Below, one piece after another: positions 1-5,348 of a DNA stretch of 5,348 bases. A program made the translations under genes and the position numbers. Every line of letters begins with the position of its first letter. Position 1 is the stretch's first letter. Below the pieces are notes generated by a model. The model saw only the letters and a list, made by a program, of their open reading frames with translations, was not told the origin of the DNA and made no database searches. The stretch is from Cytophagales bacterium. Its GTDB lineage: Bacteria; Bacteroidota; Bacteroidia; Cytophagales; Cyclobacteriaceae. The DNA is taken from the NCBI GenBank assembly GCA_003541895.1, contig DPLR01000354.1, positions 1 through 5,348 on the forward strand. The letters are read 5' to 3'.

Positions 1-1119
1 CTCAAGAAAAAGCAGGTTTTGCCAAACTTCAAAACTGCTATTTCCTGCCTTCACTACTTTGCGGTATTCAGCGCAGGCTTCTTCATTTCGTTCGAGTGTT
101 AAAAACAAATCGCCACCGATAAGATGTACATCCGGTTCGTTGGGGTAGGCAGTGGATAATTTTTTGAATAACCCCAACACAAAATTTTCAAGTTCGAGGT
201 CATTATTTTTTTTGCTTTTGTTTTGCGAAAGTGTGGCATTGTAAGTGCCAACCATTAAGATTTTACTGCTAAGAGCAACGGCTGGGTCATCAATCAATTG
301 AGTGAGGGCTTCTCTCGATTTTTGCTCCTGACCAACATCGCGGAAAAGACCTGCGCGCAATACTTTACTATTGCTTGCATCGGGGTGGGAGTTGATAAAG
401 TTTTCGAGATAAGTGAGACCTCGTGCTGCCTGCCCTTGTTGGGCAAGCATTTCGGCTTGTGCCAGCACATATCGTTCTTCGTCAGGGAAGGATTGAATTA
501 ATTTGTCGCCTTCAGCAATGGCCTCGGTTAATTTTCCTTTGAGAAGGAAGATGCGTTGTTTTTGCAGTGAAGAAAGTTCATTAATTCCAAGCGCGACTTC
601 AGCCTGACTGTAAATTCTGGCGGCATCGTCTAGTCGGTCATCTTCAAGGTAAATGGAAGCAAGCTCGTAAAGATATTCTTCGGTACCTGGGACTTCTTTC
701 ATCATCTGCTCTAAGGATTCAGCCGCTTTTTTGAATTGACGTTGTAGGGTATAAATGCGTGTGGCTACCAAATAGAAAAATTTATTTTTCTGTTCATGCT
801 TCAACGCATTTTCAATATTTTCTGAGGCGAGCGCTAAATCGTTAGGGTTACCACTTTTTAAATAAACCTCAGCCAATTTATAATAGACAGTGGCATTGGC
901 TGGATTGTATTCAAGCACTTGATGAAAATAAGTAAGGGCTTTTGCGTAATCTTCAAGAATGAAAAATTTTTCACCTTCGGTAAAAGTACGTTCAGCTTCG
1001 GCAGCTGATGCCAGAATCACTTTTCCATCTTTTGGTTTCTTCTTGTTCCGTTGAGAAAAAGCAGAAAAATCCGCTAAGCTGAATAAGGTTACGAGAGCGA
1101 TAAGAAGTTTCGTGTTCAA
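1..1119 (-). CDS. Exported tetratricopeptide-repeat protein, 3' end outside window
   Basis: The reading frame is open for 373 codons from a TTG at 1119 to the left edge, where it is cut off. The N-terminus reads as a Sec signal peptide: basic start (NTK), hydrophobic core LLIALVTLF, and probable cleavage around residues 22-23 (AFS-Q), followed by a basic RNKKKPK stretch. From about residue 40 the protein is helical with TPR-like units, for example residues 46-72 (Y58, A59, A61, Y64 and N72-P73), 78-106, 114-142, 149-177 and 347-373. This suggests a periplasmic or envelope scaffold for protein contacts; no catalytic motif is visible. No in-frame ATG occurs before residue 139, and a stop (TGA) lies at 1137-1135, so translation must begin at a non-ATG codon. 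TTG at 1119 fits the signal peptide and leaves a short leader after the promoter; TTG at 1134 would add five residues. The gene follows the flippase by 62 bases on the same strand. From memory, TPR proteins sit beside such flippases in many Bacteroidota, but the role is not known to me. Confidence 0.85.
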   Translation of the reverse strand, partial: MNTKLLIALVTLFSLADFSAFSQRNKKKPKDGKVILASAAEAERTFTEGEKFFILEDYAKALTYFHQVLEYNPANATVYYKLAEVYLKSGNPNDLALASENIENALKHEQKNKFFYLVATRIYTLQRQFKKAAESLEQMMKEVPGTEEYLYELASIYLEDDRLDDAARIYSQAEVALGINELSSLQKQRIFLLKGKLTEAIAEGDKLIQSFPDEERYVLAQAEMLAQQGQAARGLTYLENFINSHPDASNSKVLRAGLFRDVGQEQKSREALTQLIDDPAVALSSKILMVGTYNATLSQNKSKKNNDLELENFVLGLFKKLSTAYPNEPDVHLIGGDLFLTLERNEEACAEYRKVVKAGNSSFEVWQNLLFLE

Positions 1120-1138
1120 CGTTTTGTGACTCAATCAA

Positions 1139-1172
1139 CAAAGGTAGAAATAATTCGAAGGAAGACCTCAAA
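1139..1172 (-). promoter_or_regulatory. Bacteroidota-type promoter of the TPR gene
   Basis: On the minus strand TACCTTTG (1146-1139) matches the Bacteroidota -7 consensus TAnnTTTG exactly. TTTG at 1172-1169 is a possible -33 element with a 22-base spacer, at the long end of what is accepted. Transcription would start near 1133-1135, about 15 bases before the TTG at 1119. This implies that the TPR gene can be transcribed independently of the flippase upstream. The motif match is direct; the activity is inferred. Confidence 0.6.
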
Positions 1173-1188
1173 TCTTAATCCTTAAGAT
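1172..1188. repeat. Short inverted repeat over the flippase stop codon
   Basis: ATCTTAA (1172-1178) and TTAAGAT (1182-1188) form a perfect 7-base inverted repeat with a 3-base loop, and the stop codon of the flippase lies in the stem. The stem is AT-rich and weak and is not followed by a T tract on the minus strand. It could be a weak terminator or an mRNA 3' end structure between the flippase and TPR genes, or chance. Confidence 0.3.
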
Positions 1189-2621
1189 CGGATAACGAAA
1201 AGCTTTCGTTCAAGAATATAAATCGCTCCACAAAAAGATCCTATCACAATAAAATGAAACGAAGTTGCTAACAGTTGATTTGGAATATGAATTAAGTTTA
1301 CACCCATGCCAATAACATAGGTGAGTGTAATGTAGGATAATCCCCTTAAAACAAAGTAAGGTATAGGGTAGTGTTTTTGACCTAAAACGTAACAGGCTAT
1401 CATCATAAAACCATAAACAACAGCTGTTATCCAACTACTGGCATAATACCCACCCATTGGTACAAACAAACAATTTAGAATGAATGTGAGAACTGCTCCA
1501 GCAATGGTGATGATCGTTCCATAATAAGTTCGGTCGGTAAGTTTGAACCAAATAGTGAAGTTGTAATAAACGCCCAGAAATAAGTAGCCCAATAATAAAG
1601 GAGGGACAATGTAAATGCCTTCCCAGTAGGCTGAGTTCTGCATAAGCAATTTTAAGATATCCAAATTAATGCTTGTCGCTAAAAGGATGACACAACAAAC
1701 GAGGATGAAGTAGTGATTAACCTTAGCAAATAATTGAGGTGATTTTTTTTCTGTGGCTTGCGAAAAGAAGAAAGGGCCACCTGCCATTCGGAATGCCTGA
1801 ATAGTCAGATTCATGATTACAGATAGTTTGTAACAACCACCAAAAACACCAACTGCAAATTCGGACGACCGGCCGGGGTAGAAATTTTTTGGAAGCCACT
1901 GCTCTAGCGACAAGCGAGAAAAAAACTCATTCATCATGGCCGCCAGCCCAGTTATCATGATAGGAAAAGAATACTTGAACAGAGTGGTTGTTACCTCTTT
2001 GTCAACTTGTGGCCTCCACTGCGCAAAGTCTTTTAAAAAGAAAAGAAAGTAAAATGAATTGGCGATCAAATTGGCAATGAAAACATATCCAACCCCAACC
2101 GCTGGGTCATAGGCAAAATAGAGAAAGTAAAAGTTTAGTGCCGTAAGTATTGCAACGTTAGAAATTCTATAGAAAGCGAAACGGATGGGTTTCTTTTCAA
2201 AGCGCAGTCGGGCAAAAGGTATACTTACCGCATTGTCAATGAACATAATTAGGGTGAGCCAAACAATGAAATTTTCGTGACCTTCGGCACCCAATGCTTT
2301 GGCAAAAAAAGAAGCATTCAAAATCAGGATAATTGAAAGGGCAGTGCTGATGAAAATAACTGCGGTTTGAGTGAGATTGAATATTTTTTTTTGATCCGCA
2401 CCCGGAACAGAAACAAATCTGAAATAAGCGGTCTCCATACCGAAACTATAAACCACATTCAATAGCCCTACAAATGACATTAAAATGGTAAGTACACCAT
2501 ATTCTTCGGGATCAAAAAAGAGCGTATGGATAGGGAAAAGAAGGAAATTAAGAAGACGTGGAATTATGTTGCCTAGACCATAAAGGGCAGTTTCACCCGC
2601 AAGACGTTTGATTTTAGACAT
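1182..2621 (-). CDS. Wzx-like polysaccharide flippase (MOP superfamily)
   Basis: This 479-residue protein is very hydrophobic and should cross the inner membrane about 12-14 times, matching the usual size and topology of MOP-superfamily flippases (Wzx/RfbX and MurJ relatives). Such proteins move undecaprenyl-linked sugars across the inner membrane. The N-terminus (MSKIKRLAGETALYGLGNII) is typical: a short basic segment, then a Gly-containing first helix, with the family-like segments FPIHTLFFDPEEYGVLT and FGMETAYFRF at about residues 29-69. The central QAFRMAGGPFFFSQ segment also resembles the family. Cytoplasmic loops are basic (for example RLRFEKKPIRF). No glycosyltransferase or polymerase is adjacent, so the substrate (O-antigen, capsule, lipid II or another glycan) cannot be told. 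The ATG at 2621 is the first Met of a sensible N-terminus. The gene is divergent from the T9SS-cargo gene and is followed on the same strand by the TPR gene. Family is confident; substrate is unknown. Confidence 0.9.
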   Translation of the reverse strand: MSKIKRLAGETALYGLGNIIPRLLNFLLFPIHTLFFDPEEYGVLTILMSFVGLLNVVYSFGMETAYFRFVSVPGADQKKIFNLTQTAVIFISTALSIILILNASFFAKALGAEGHENFIVWLTLIMFIDNAVSIPFARLRFEKKPIRFAFYRISNVAILTALNFYFLYFAYDPAVGVGYVFIANLIANSFYFLFFLKDFAQWRPQVDKEVTTTLFKYSFPIMITGLAAMMNEFFSRLSLEQWLPKNFYPGRSSEFAVGVFGGCYKLSVIMNLTIQAFRMAGGPFFFSQATEKKSPQLFAKVNHYFILVCCVILLATSINLDILKLLMQNSAYWEGIYIVPPLLLGYLFLGVYYNFTIWFKLTDRTYYGTIITIAGAVLTFILNCLFVPMGGYYASSWITAVVYGFMMIACYVLGQKHYPIPYFVLRGLSYITLTYVIGMGVNLIHIPNQLLATSFHFIVIGSFCGAIYILERKLFVIRS

Positions 2622-2638
2622 TAAATGATTTCTGTAGA

Positions 2639-2668
2639 CAAATCTCTAAAATTTATAGCTTACAGCAA
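2639..2668 (-). promoter_or_regulatory. Candidate promoter of the flippase gene
   Basis: On the minus strand GAGATTTG (2646-2639) matches TAnnTTTG except for its first base, and TTG at 2668-2666 lies 19 bases upstream, a good -33 spacing. Transcription would start about 12 bases before the flippase ATG. The alternative TAAATTTT (2655-2648) has no well-placed -33 element. One mismatch in the core keeps confidence low. Confidence 0.35.
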
Positions 2669-2713
2669 CTTGAGTTTTTTTGATAATTTGAAAGGACTTT
2701 TTTAAATGAGTAA

Positions 2714-2745
2714 TTGTTTGGTTGCTCGTGCTTGTTGCCAAACAA
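2714..2745. repeat. Perfect 8-base inverted repeat at the cargo-gene promoter, possible operator
   Basis: TTGTTTGG (2714-2721) and CCAAACAA (2738-2745) are perfect inverted copies separated by 16 bases. The right half lies between the -33 and -7 elements of the plus-strand promoter and the spacer contains the -33 TTG, so a protein bound to both halves would cover the promoter. The centres of the halves are 24 bases apart, roughly two helical turns. It may be an operator; with a 16-base loop it is less convincing as an RNA hairpin and lies upstream of the predicted transcript. Confidence 0.4.
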
Positions 2746-2760
2746 AAAGTATTACCTTTG
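2732..2760 (+). promoter_or_regulatory. Bacteroidota-type promoter of the T9SS-cargo gene
   Basis: TACCTTTG (2753-2760) is an exact TAnnTTTG -7 element, and TTG at 2732-2734 lies 18 bases upstream as the -33 element. Transcription should start around 2765-2767, giving a leader of about 34 bases before the ATG at 2800. This argues against the more upstream in-frame ATG at 2722, which precedes the promoter. Confidence 0.7.
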
Positions 2761-2799
2761 TTGATTACAGCGTATTCAAATTGGCTTAAATCTTTAGTT

Positions 2800-3900
2800 A
2801 TGCGAAAATTAATCATTGTTTGGATATTGATATTGGGGTTCAATTCTGGTAAGGCACAATTCGCCTCTTGTAGTTGTTCAGCTACTGTTACTGGTGGCAC
2901 AAGTGTAAACTTCTCCTCTTTAACTTGGACTGGGACTGGCTGTCCTACCGCGGGTAGTTCCTCTTATTCTGGTTCAGATTTGTGCGTGTCTATGGGTAGC
3001 GGCTCAACTTTAACGATGGATAAGAACTTTACAATAACTGGAGATTTTAATATTACTAATAGTGGTAGTGGGGTAACTTTCGTTCTACCTGCGAATACCT
3101 CGCTGAATATTAGCGGAAGTTTGGGGGATGCTACCAATAACAATATGGATTTTACTATAAACGGCACTTTAGTAGTGGGTGGAGCCTTTTATGGAAAAAA
3201 TTCTAATGCATTTGCTGGAACTGGCTCAGTGACATCTGGTGGTATGTACTTCGGGGTTCCTCCGAATGGAGGAACTGCTCCGACAGGTGGAACAGGCATA
3301 ACATGGAGTGTTCCACCGGGCACATGTACCCCTACAGGTTCATCCTTTTGCACCACTACGGTTCTTCCAATTTTACTTGCAAAATTCCAAGGCACTTCTC
3401 TCGTTGATAAAGTTAAACTTGAATGGTCAACTTCATCTGAGATTAACTTCAATTATTTTTCTTTAGAAAAATCATTAAACGCAAGAGACTTTCATGAAAT
3501 AGCTCAGGTAAAAGGTCAAGGCACTACTAACGAACGCCATAACTATTCTTACGATGATCAAAATCCAATTTTAGGAAGATCATACTATCGGTTAACATCT
3601 GTTGATTTTGATAACTACCAACAAACTTTTGAAGTGATTTCAGTTGAGTACCATGGTGAGAAGAAGTTTTCTATAAGCCCTAATCCTTCGGATGGCTCAA
3701 CGGTAAATCTGAATTTCAACTTTGATAAAGCTACAGATGGTTTCGTTGCTGTTTATGACAACTTAGGCGTATTACTCGGTACGTATCCTGTTGAGGAAAC
3801 AAGATCCATTTCTTTTGCTACTCCGTTGAAAAGTGGTGTTTATTTGGCTAAATATTCATCACCATCTTTCACCAAGACCGAAAGGTTTGTAGTTAAGTAG
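2800..3900 (+). CDS. Secreted surface protein with T9SS C-terminal sorting domain
   Basis: The 366-residue product starts with a signal peptide (MRKLIIVWILILGFNSGKA, likely cleaved before Q20). Residues 21-188 are rich in Ser, Thr, Gly and Asn and show repeating strand-turn units of about 22-24 residues (70-84, 92-109, 116-132), as expected of a beta-solenoid. Six cysteines (24, 26, 48, 62, 176, 184) flank this region and could form disulfides. Residues 189-284 match a domain common in Bacteroidota surface proteins: LP-x-LLAKF, then VKLEW, SSEINFNYFSLEKS, VKGQGTTN, and YYRLTSVDFD. Residues 290-366 are a type A T9SS sorting domain: SISPNPSDG, SGVYLAKY and the final ERFVVK. The protein should cross the outer membrane by T9SS, lose the sorting domain and be anchored at the surface or released. 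No enzyme motif is visible; an adhesin or structural role is possible but unproven. The ATG at 2800 is chosen because it starts the signal peptide and lies downstream of the promoter. The frame is also open to an ATG at 2722. Confidence 0.9.
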   Translation: MRKLIIVWILILGFNSGKAQFASCSCSATVTGGTSVNFSSLTWTGTGCPTAGSSSYSGSDLCVSMGSGSTLTMDKNFTITGDFNITNSGSGVTFVLPANTSLNISGSLGDATNNNMDFTINGTLVVGGAFYGKNSNAFAGTGSVTSGGMYFGVPPNGGTAPTGGTGITWSVPPGTCTPTGSSFCTTTVLPILLAKFQGTSLVDKVKLEWSTSSEINFNYFSLEKSLNARDFHEIAQVKGQGTTNERHNYSYDDQNPILGRSYYRLTSVDFDNYQQTFEVISVEYHGEKKFSISPNPSDGSTVNLNFNFDKATDGFVAVYDNLGVLLGTYPVEETRSISFATPLKSGVYLAKYSSPSFTKTERFVVK

Positions 3901-3921
3901 ATATTGGAATTAACTATAGGT
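3885..3921. repeat. Inverted repeat across the facing stop codons, possible weak bidirectional terminator
   Basis: TAGTTAA (3890-3896) and TTAACTA (3910-3916) are perfect inverted copies with a 13-base loop. In plus-strand RNA the stem can extend outward to 3885/3921 through one A-U and four G-U pairs. It covers the end of the T9SS-cargo gene and the stop codon of the guanylyltransferase gene, which face each other across 13 bases. No T tract follows on either strand, so a classical intrinsic terminator is not shown. Confidence 0.35.
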
Positions 3922-4990
3922 ACTGGCTTCCGTCAGGCTTGTTCTTCAAATCATTTACAAACCTACGGAACATATCTTCTTTATCTTTTTCGCATACAAT
4001 TACAACGTTGTTAAAAGCGGCTACGAGGTAGCCGTTCAAGCCTTGTACCACAATCAATTTTCCTTCCTCTCCTTTGATGATCGAGTTGCGCGTGTTGTAA
4101 ACCAACGCATCAGCAGTAATTGAGTTGTTGTGATCATCTTTAGCAGAGAGTTCGTGCAGGGACGACCATGAGCCTAAATCATTCCAAGCAAATTGGCTTG
4201 GCCAAACAAAAACATTGTCAGCTTTTTCCATGATACCATAGTCAACGGAAATATTTTTTACCTGAGCGTATGCAGTTTCAATTGCAGTCTTTTCTTCTGC
4301 AGTAGAAATTTTTTCTGCGATGTCCTCAAAAATTTCTGCCATCTCGGGCAAATATTTTTTATAGGCATCTAAAAAAACGTTAACACTTCCAATGAAAAGA
4401 CCCGCATTCCAAACAAAATCACCGCTATCAATAAATTTTTTAGCCAGTGAGAGCTCTGGCTTTTCTGTAAAGGTCTTAACCTTTTTTAACGGGCTCTTGT
4501 TGTTATCAATGAATTGGATGTACCCATAGCCGGTTTCTGGCCTTGTGGGTTGAATGCCTAGGGTTATCAACTTATCTGACTTTGCTAAGTCAGATACCTT
4601 TAAAATAGTTTGCTGGAAGTCAGCTTCATTTAAAATCAAATGGTCTGCTGGGCTAATAACCAGCACTGCTTCGGGATTTAGTTTTTTGATTTTGTGGCAT
4701 GCATAAAGAATACATGGAGCCGTATTTTTTCGCATCGGCTCAGCCAGAATTTGGGAAGGATTTAATTCTGGCAATTGCTCCTTTGTGAGGGCTGCATGCT
4801 CTTCATGTGTAATCACAAAAATATTTTCTGGCGGACAAATAGGTAGAAACCTTTCGAAGGTCGATCGTAATAATGTTTTGCCTGCACCCATCACATCTAG
4901 AAATTGTTTGGGGCGAGAATTTCGGCTATATGGCCAAAAACGCGTACCCACGCCACCTGCCATCAGCGCTACATAAAGATTTTTATTCAT
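3914..4990 (-). CDS. manC: Mannose-1-phosphate guanylyltransferase (GDP-mannose pyrophosphorylase)
   Basis: This enzyme makes GDP-mannose and pyrophosphate from GTP and mannose-1-phosphate in the cytoplasm, the activated precursor of mannose, fucose and related sugars in envelope glycans. The 358 residues form one nucleotidyltransferase domain. Visible signatures are the nucleotide-binding loop GGVGTRFWPYSRNSRPKQF (residues 12-30, with R17 and K28), EPMRKNTAP (84-92), the probable metal-binding PADH (114-117), GYGYI (154-158), FTEKP (174-178), WNAGLF (194-199), VDYGIMEK (249-256) and WNDLGSW (269-275). It lacks the C-terminal cupin phosphomannose isomerase domain of the bifunctional, roughly 470-residue ManC/AlgA type, so isomerase must be encoded elsewhere. 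The ATG at 4990 is followed at once by the family-typical start (YVALMAGGVGTR). The gene converges with the T9SS-cargo gene (13 bases between stops) and diverges from recQ. The reaction is confident; the symbol is by family, since rfbM or manC are both used. Confidence 0.95.
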   Translation of the reverse strand: MNKNLYVALMAGGVGTRFWPYSRNSRPKQFLDVMGAGKTLLRSTFERFLPICPPENIFVITHEEHAALTKEQLPELNPSQILAEPMRKNTAPCILYACHKIKKLNPEAVLVISPADHLILNEADFQQTILKVSDLAKSDKLITLGIQPTRPETGYGYIQFIDNNKSPLKKVKTFTEKPELSLAKKFIDSGDFVWNAGLFIGSVNVFLDAYKKYLPEMAEIFEDIAEKISTAEEKTAIETAYAQVKNISVDYGIMEKADNVFVWPSQFAWNDLGSWSSLHELSAKDDHNNSITADALVYNTRNSIIKGEEGKLIVVQGLNGYLVAAFNNVVIVCEKDKEDMFRRFVNDLKNKPDGSQYL

Positions 4991-5013
4991 TCTTAATAAA
5001 ATGGTTGGGGTGG

Positions 5014-5021
5014 CGAAGATA
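5014..5021 (-). promoter_or_regulatory. Candidate -7 element for the guanylyltransferase gene
   Basis: On the minus strand TATCTTCG (5021-5014) matches TAnnTTTG with one mismatch and would give a leader of roughly 20 bases before the ATG at 4990. No TTG lies at the usual -33 distance; the nearest is 29 bases upstream. Confidence 0.35.
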
Positions 5022-5085
5022 GAAAGTAAATTCTAGTTCTAAATAAAATTCAAAATCGTTGTGTGCATCAAATGCTTAAACTTTT

Positions 5086-5114
5086 GAATGATTAGATAAC
5101 TTAAAAAATCATTC
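5086..5114. repeat. Perfect 8-base inverted repeat in the divergent intergenic region
   Basis: GAATGATT (5086-5093) and AATCATTC (5107-5114) are perfect inverted copies separated by 13 bases. They lie in the 268-base region between the divergent guanylyltransferase and recQ genes, which otherwise holds only an AT-rich tract (eight T at 5201-5208). It could be a regulator site or chance in AT-rich DNA. Confidence 0.3.
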
Positions 5115-5258
5115 CTCGAAGTATAATTCGTGAATGTTGGTGGTCAGTGCCACAGGTGAAATGGGGCATTTATTTATAAAAGATTTGATCGTTATCTATC
5201 TTTTTTTTATTATCTTCATTCCCCTGAAAAAAGGCAAAGAAATATTATTAGCAAGAAT

Positions 5259-5348
5259 ATGGTGGTGGCAGAAGAGAAAGATGAACTGAAAGGAAAACTC
5301 AAGGAAATATTTGGTTACGATAATTTTAGAGGTAATCAGGAAGTTGTA
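5259..5348 (+). CDS. recQ: RecQ-family ATP-dependent DNA helicase, N-terminal 30 codons only
   Basis: Only the first 30 residues are in the window; the frame is open to the right edge. They contain the RecQ motif 0: LKEIFGYDNFRGNQEVV, residues 14-30, with F18-G19, F23-R24 and Q27, the segment that in RecQ helicases contacts the adenine of ATP ahead of the Walker A motif. RecQ unwinds DNA 3'-5' in recombination and replication-fork repair. The ATG at 5259 puts motif 0 about 15 residues from the N-terminus, as is usual in bacterial RecQ; a charged lead-in (AEEKDELKGK) precedes it. No Shine-Dalgarno sequence is evident, only A-rich DNA. It is transcribed away from the guanylyltransferase gene and seems functionally unrelated to the envelope genes. 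Helicase motifs lie beyond the window, so full-length integrity cannot be judged. Confidence 0.8.
   Translation, partial: MVVAEEKDELKGKLKEIFGYDNFRGNQEVV

Noticed and set aside
298..501. 67-codon open frame on the plus strand
   Set aside because: It is antisense to the continuous TPR coding frame and resembles no family.
1210..1434. 74-codon open frame on the minus strand
   Set aside because: It is an alternative frame inside the flippase gene, which has a clear family-like product.
2722..2799. Upstream extension of the T9SS-cargo frame to an ATG at 2722
   Set aside because: The added 26 residues would bury the signal peptide internally, and this ATG lies before the predicted promoter and transcription start.
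2646..2900. 84-codon open frame on the minus strand
   Set aside because: It overlaps the cargo signal-peptide region and its promoter in antisense and shows no recognisable domain or export signal.
2964..3452. Two open frames on the minus strand (2964-3167 and 3189-3452)
   Set aside because: Both are antisense to the cargo gene; their Pro/Val-rich products mirror its Gly/Thr-rich codons.
4785..4976. 63-codon open frame on the plus strand
   Set aside because: It is antisense to the catalytic N-terminus of the guanylyltransferase.
5184..5218. TATCTTCA (5211-5218) with TTTG at 5184-5187 as a recQ promoter
   Set aside because: Two mismatches to TAnnTTTG and a 23-base spacer in a T-rich tract where partial matches are expected by chance.
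1..5348. CRISPR arrays, tRNA or rRNA genes, insertion sequences, toxin-antitoxin or defence modules
   Set aside because: No spaced direct repeats, transposase-like product, cloverleaf or rRNA-like sequence was seen; the genes present account for almost all of the window.

Overview
The window looks like chromosomal DNA from a member of the Bacteroidota, possibly a Cytophagales-type lineage. Three things point there. One protein carries a C-terminal type IX secretion (T9SS) sorting domain. Two genes are preceded by perfect matches to the Bacteroidota sigma-factor -7 element TAnnTTTG. None of the gene starts has an obvious Shine-Dalgarno sequence. The DNA is moderately AT-rich. I see no mobile element, CRISPR array, tRNA or rRNA.

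Layout from left to right: (1) positions 1-1119, minus strand, the N-terminal 373 codons of an exported tetratricopeptide-repeat (TPR) protein, apparently starting at TTG and running off the left edge; (2) 1182-2621, minus strand, a complete multi-spanning MOP/Wzx-like polysaccharide flippase; (3) 2800-3900, plus strand, a complete secreted surface protein with signal peptide, Ser/Thr/Gly/Asn-rich probable beta-solenoid, a conserved linker domain and a T9SS sorting domain; (4) 3914-4990, minus strand, a complete single-domain mannose-1-phosphate guanylyltransferase; (5) 5259-5348, plus strand, the first 30 codons of a RecQ-type DNA helicase, running off the right edge. No gene-free stretch exceeds 300 bases. 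The largest, 4991-5258, lies between two divergent genes and holds one imperfect promoter candidate and one inverted repeat.

Taken together this is an envelope-centred neighbourhood: GDP-mannose supply, a lipid-linked glycan flippase, an exported TPR protein and a T9SS cargo protein. No glycosyltransferase lies between them, so the glycan is not identified, and a link between the glycan genes and the surface protein is inference only. RecQ at the right edge belongs to DNA repair and looks unrelated.

I found no clear undescribed system. The most interesting small-scale signals are a 14-base sequence, identical at the two best promoters (TPR gene and T9SS-cargo gene) and covering the -7 element and probable initiation site; a perfect 8-base inverted repeat that overlaps the upstream part of the cargo promoter; and an inverted repeat spanning the two facing stop codons at 3890-3916.
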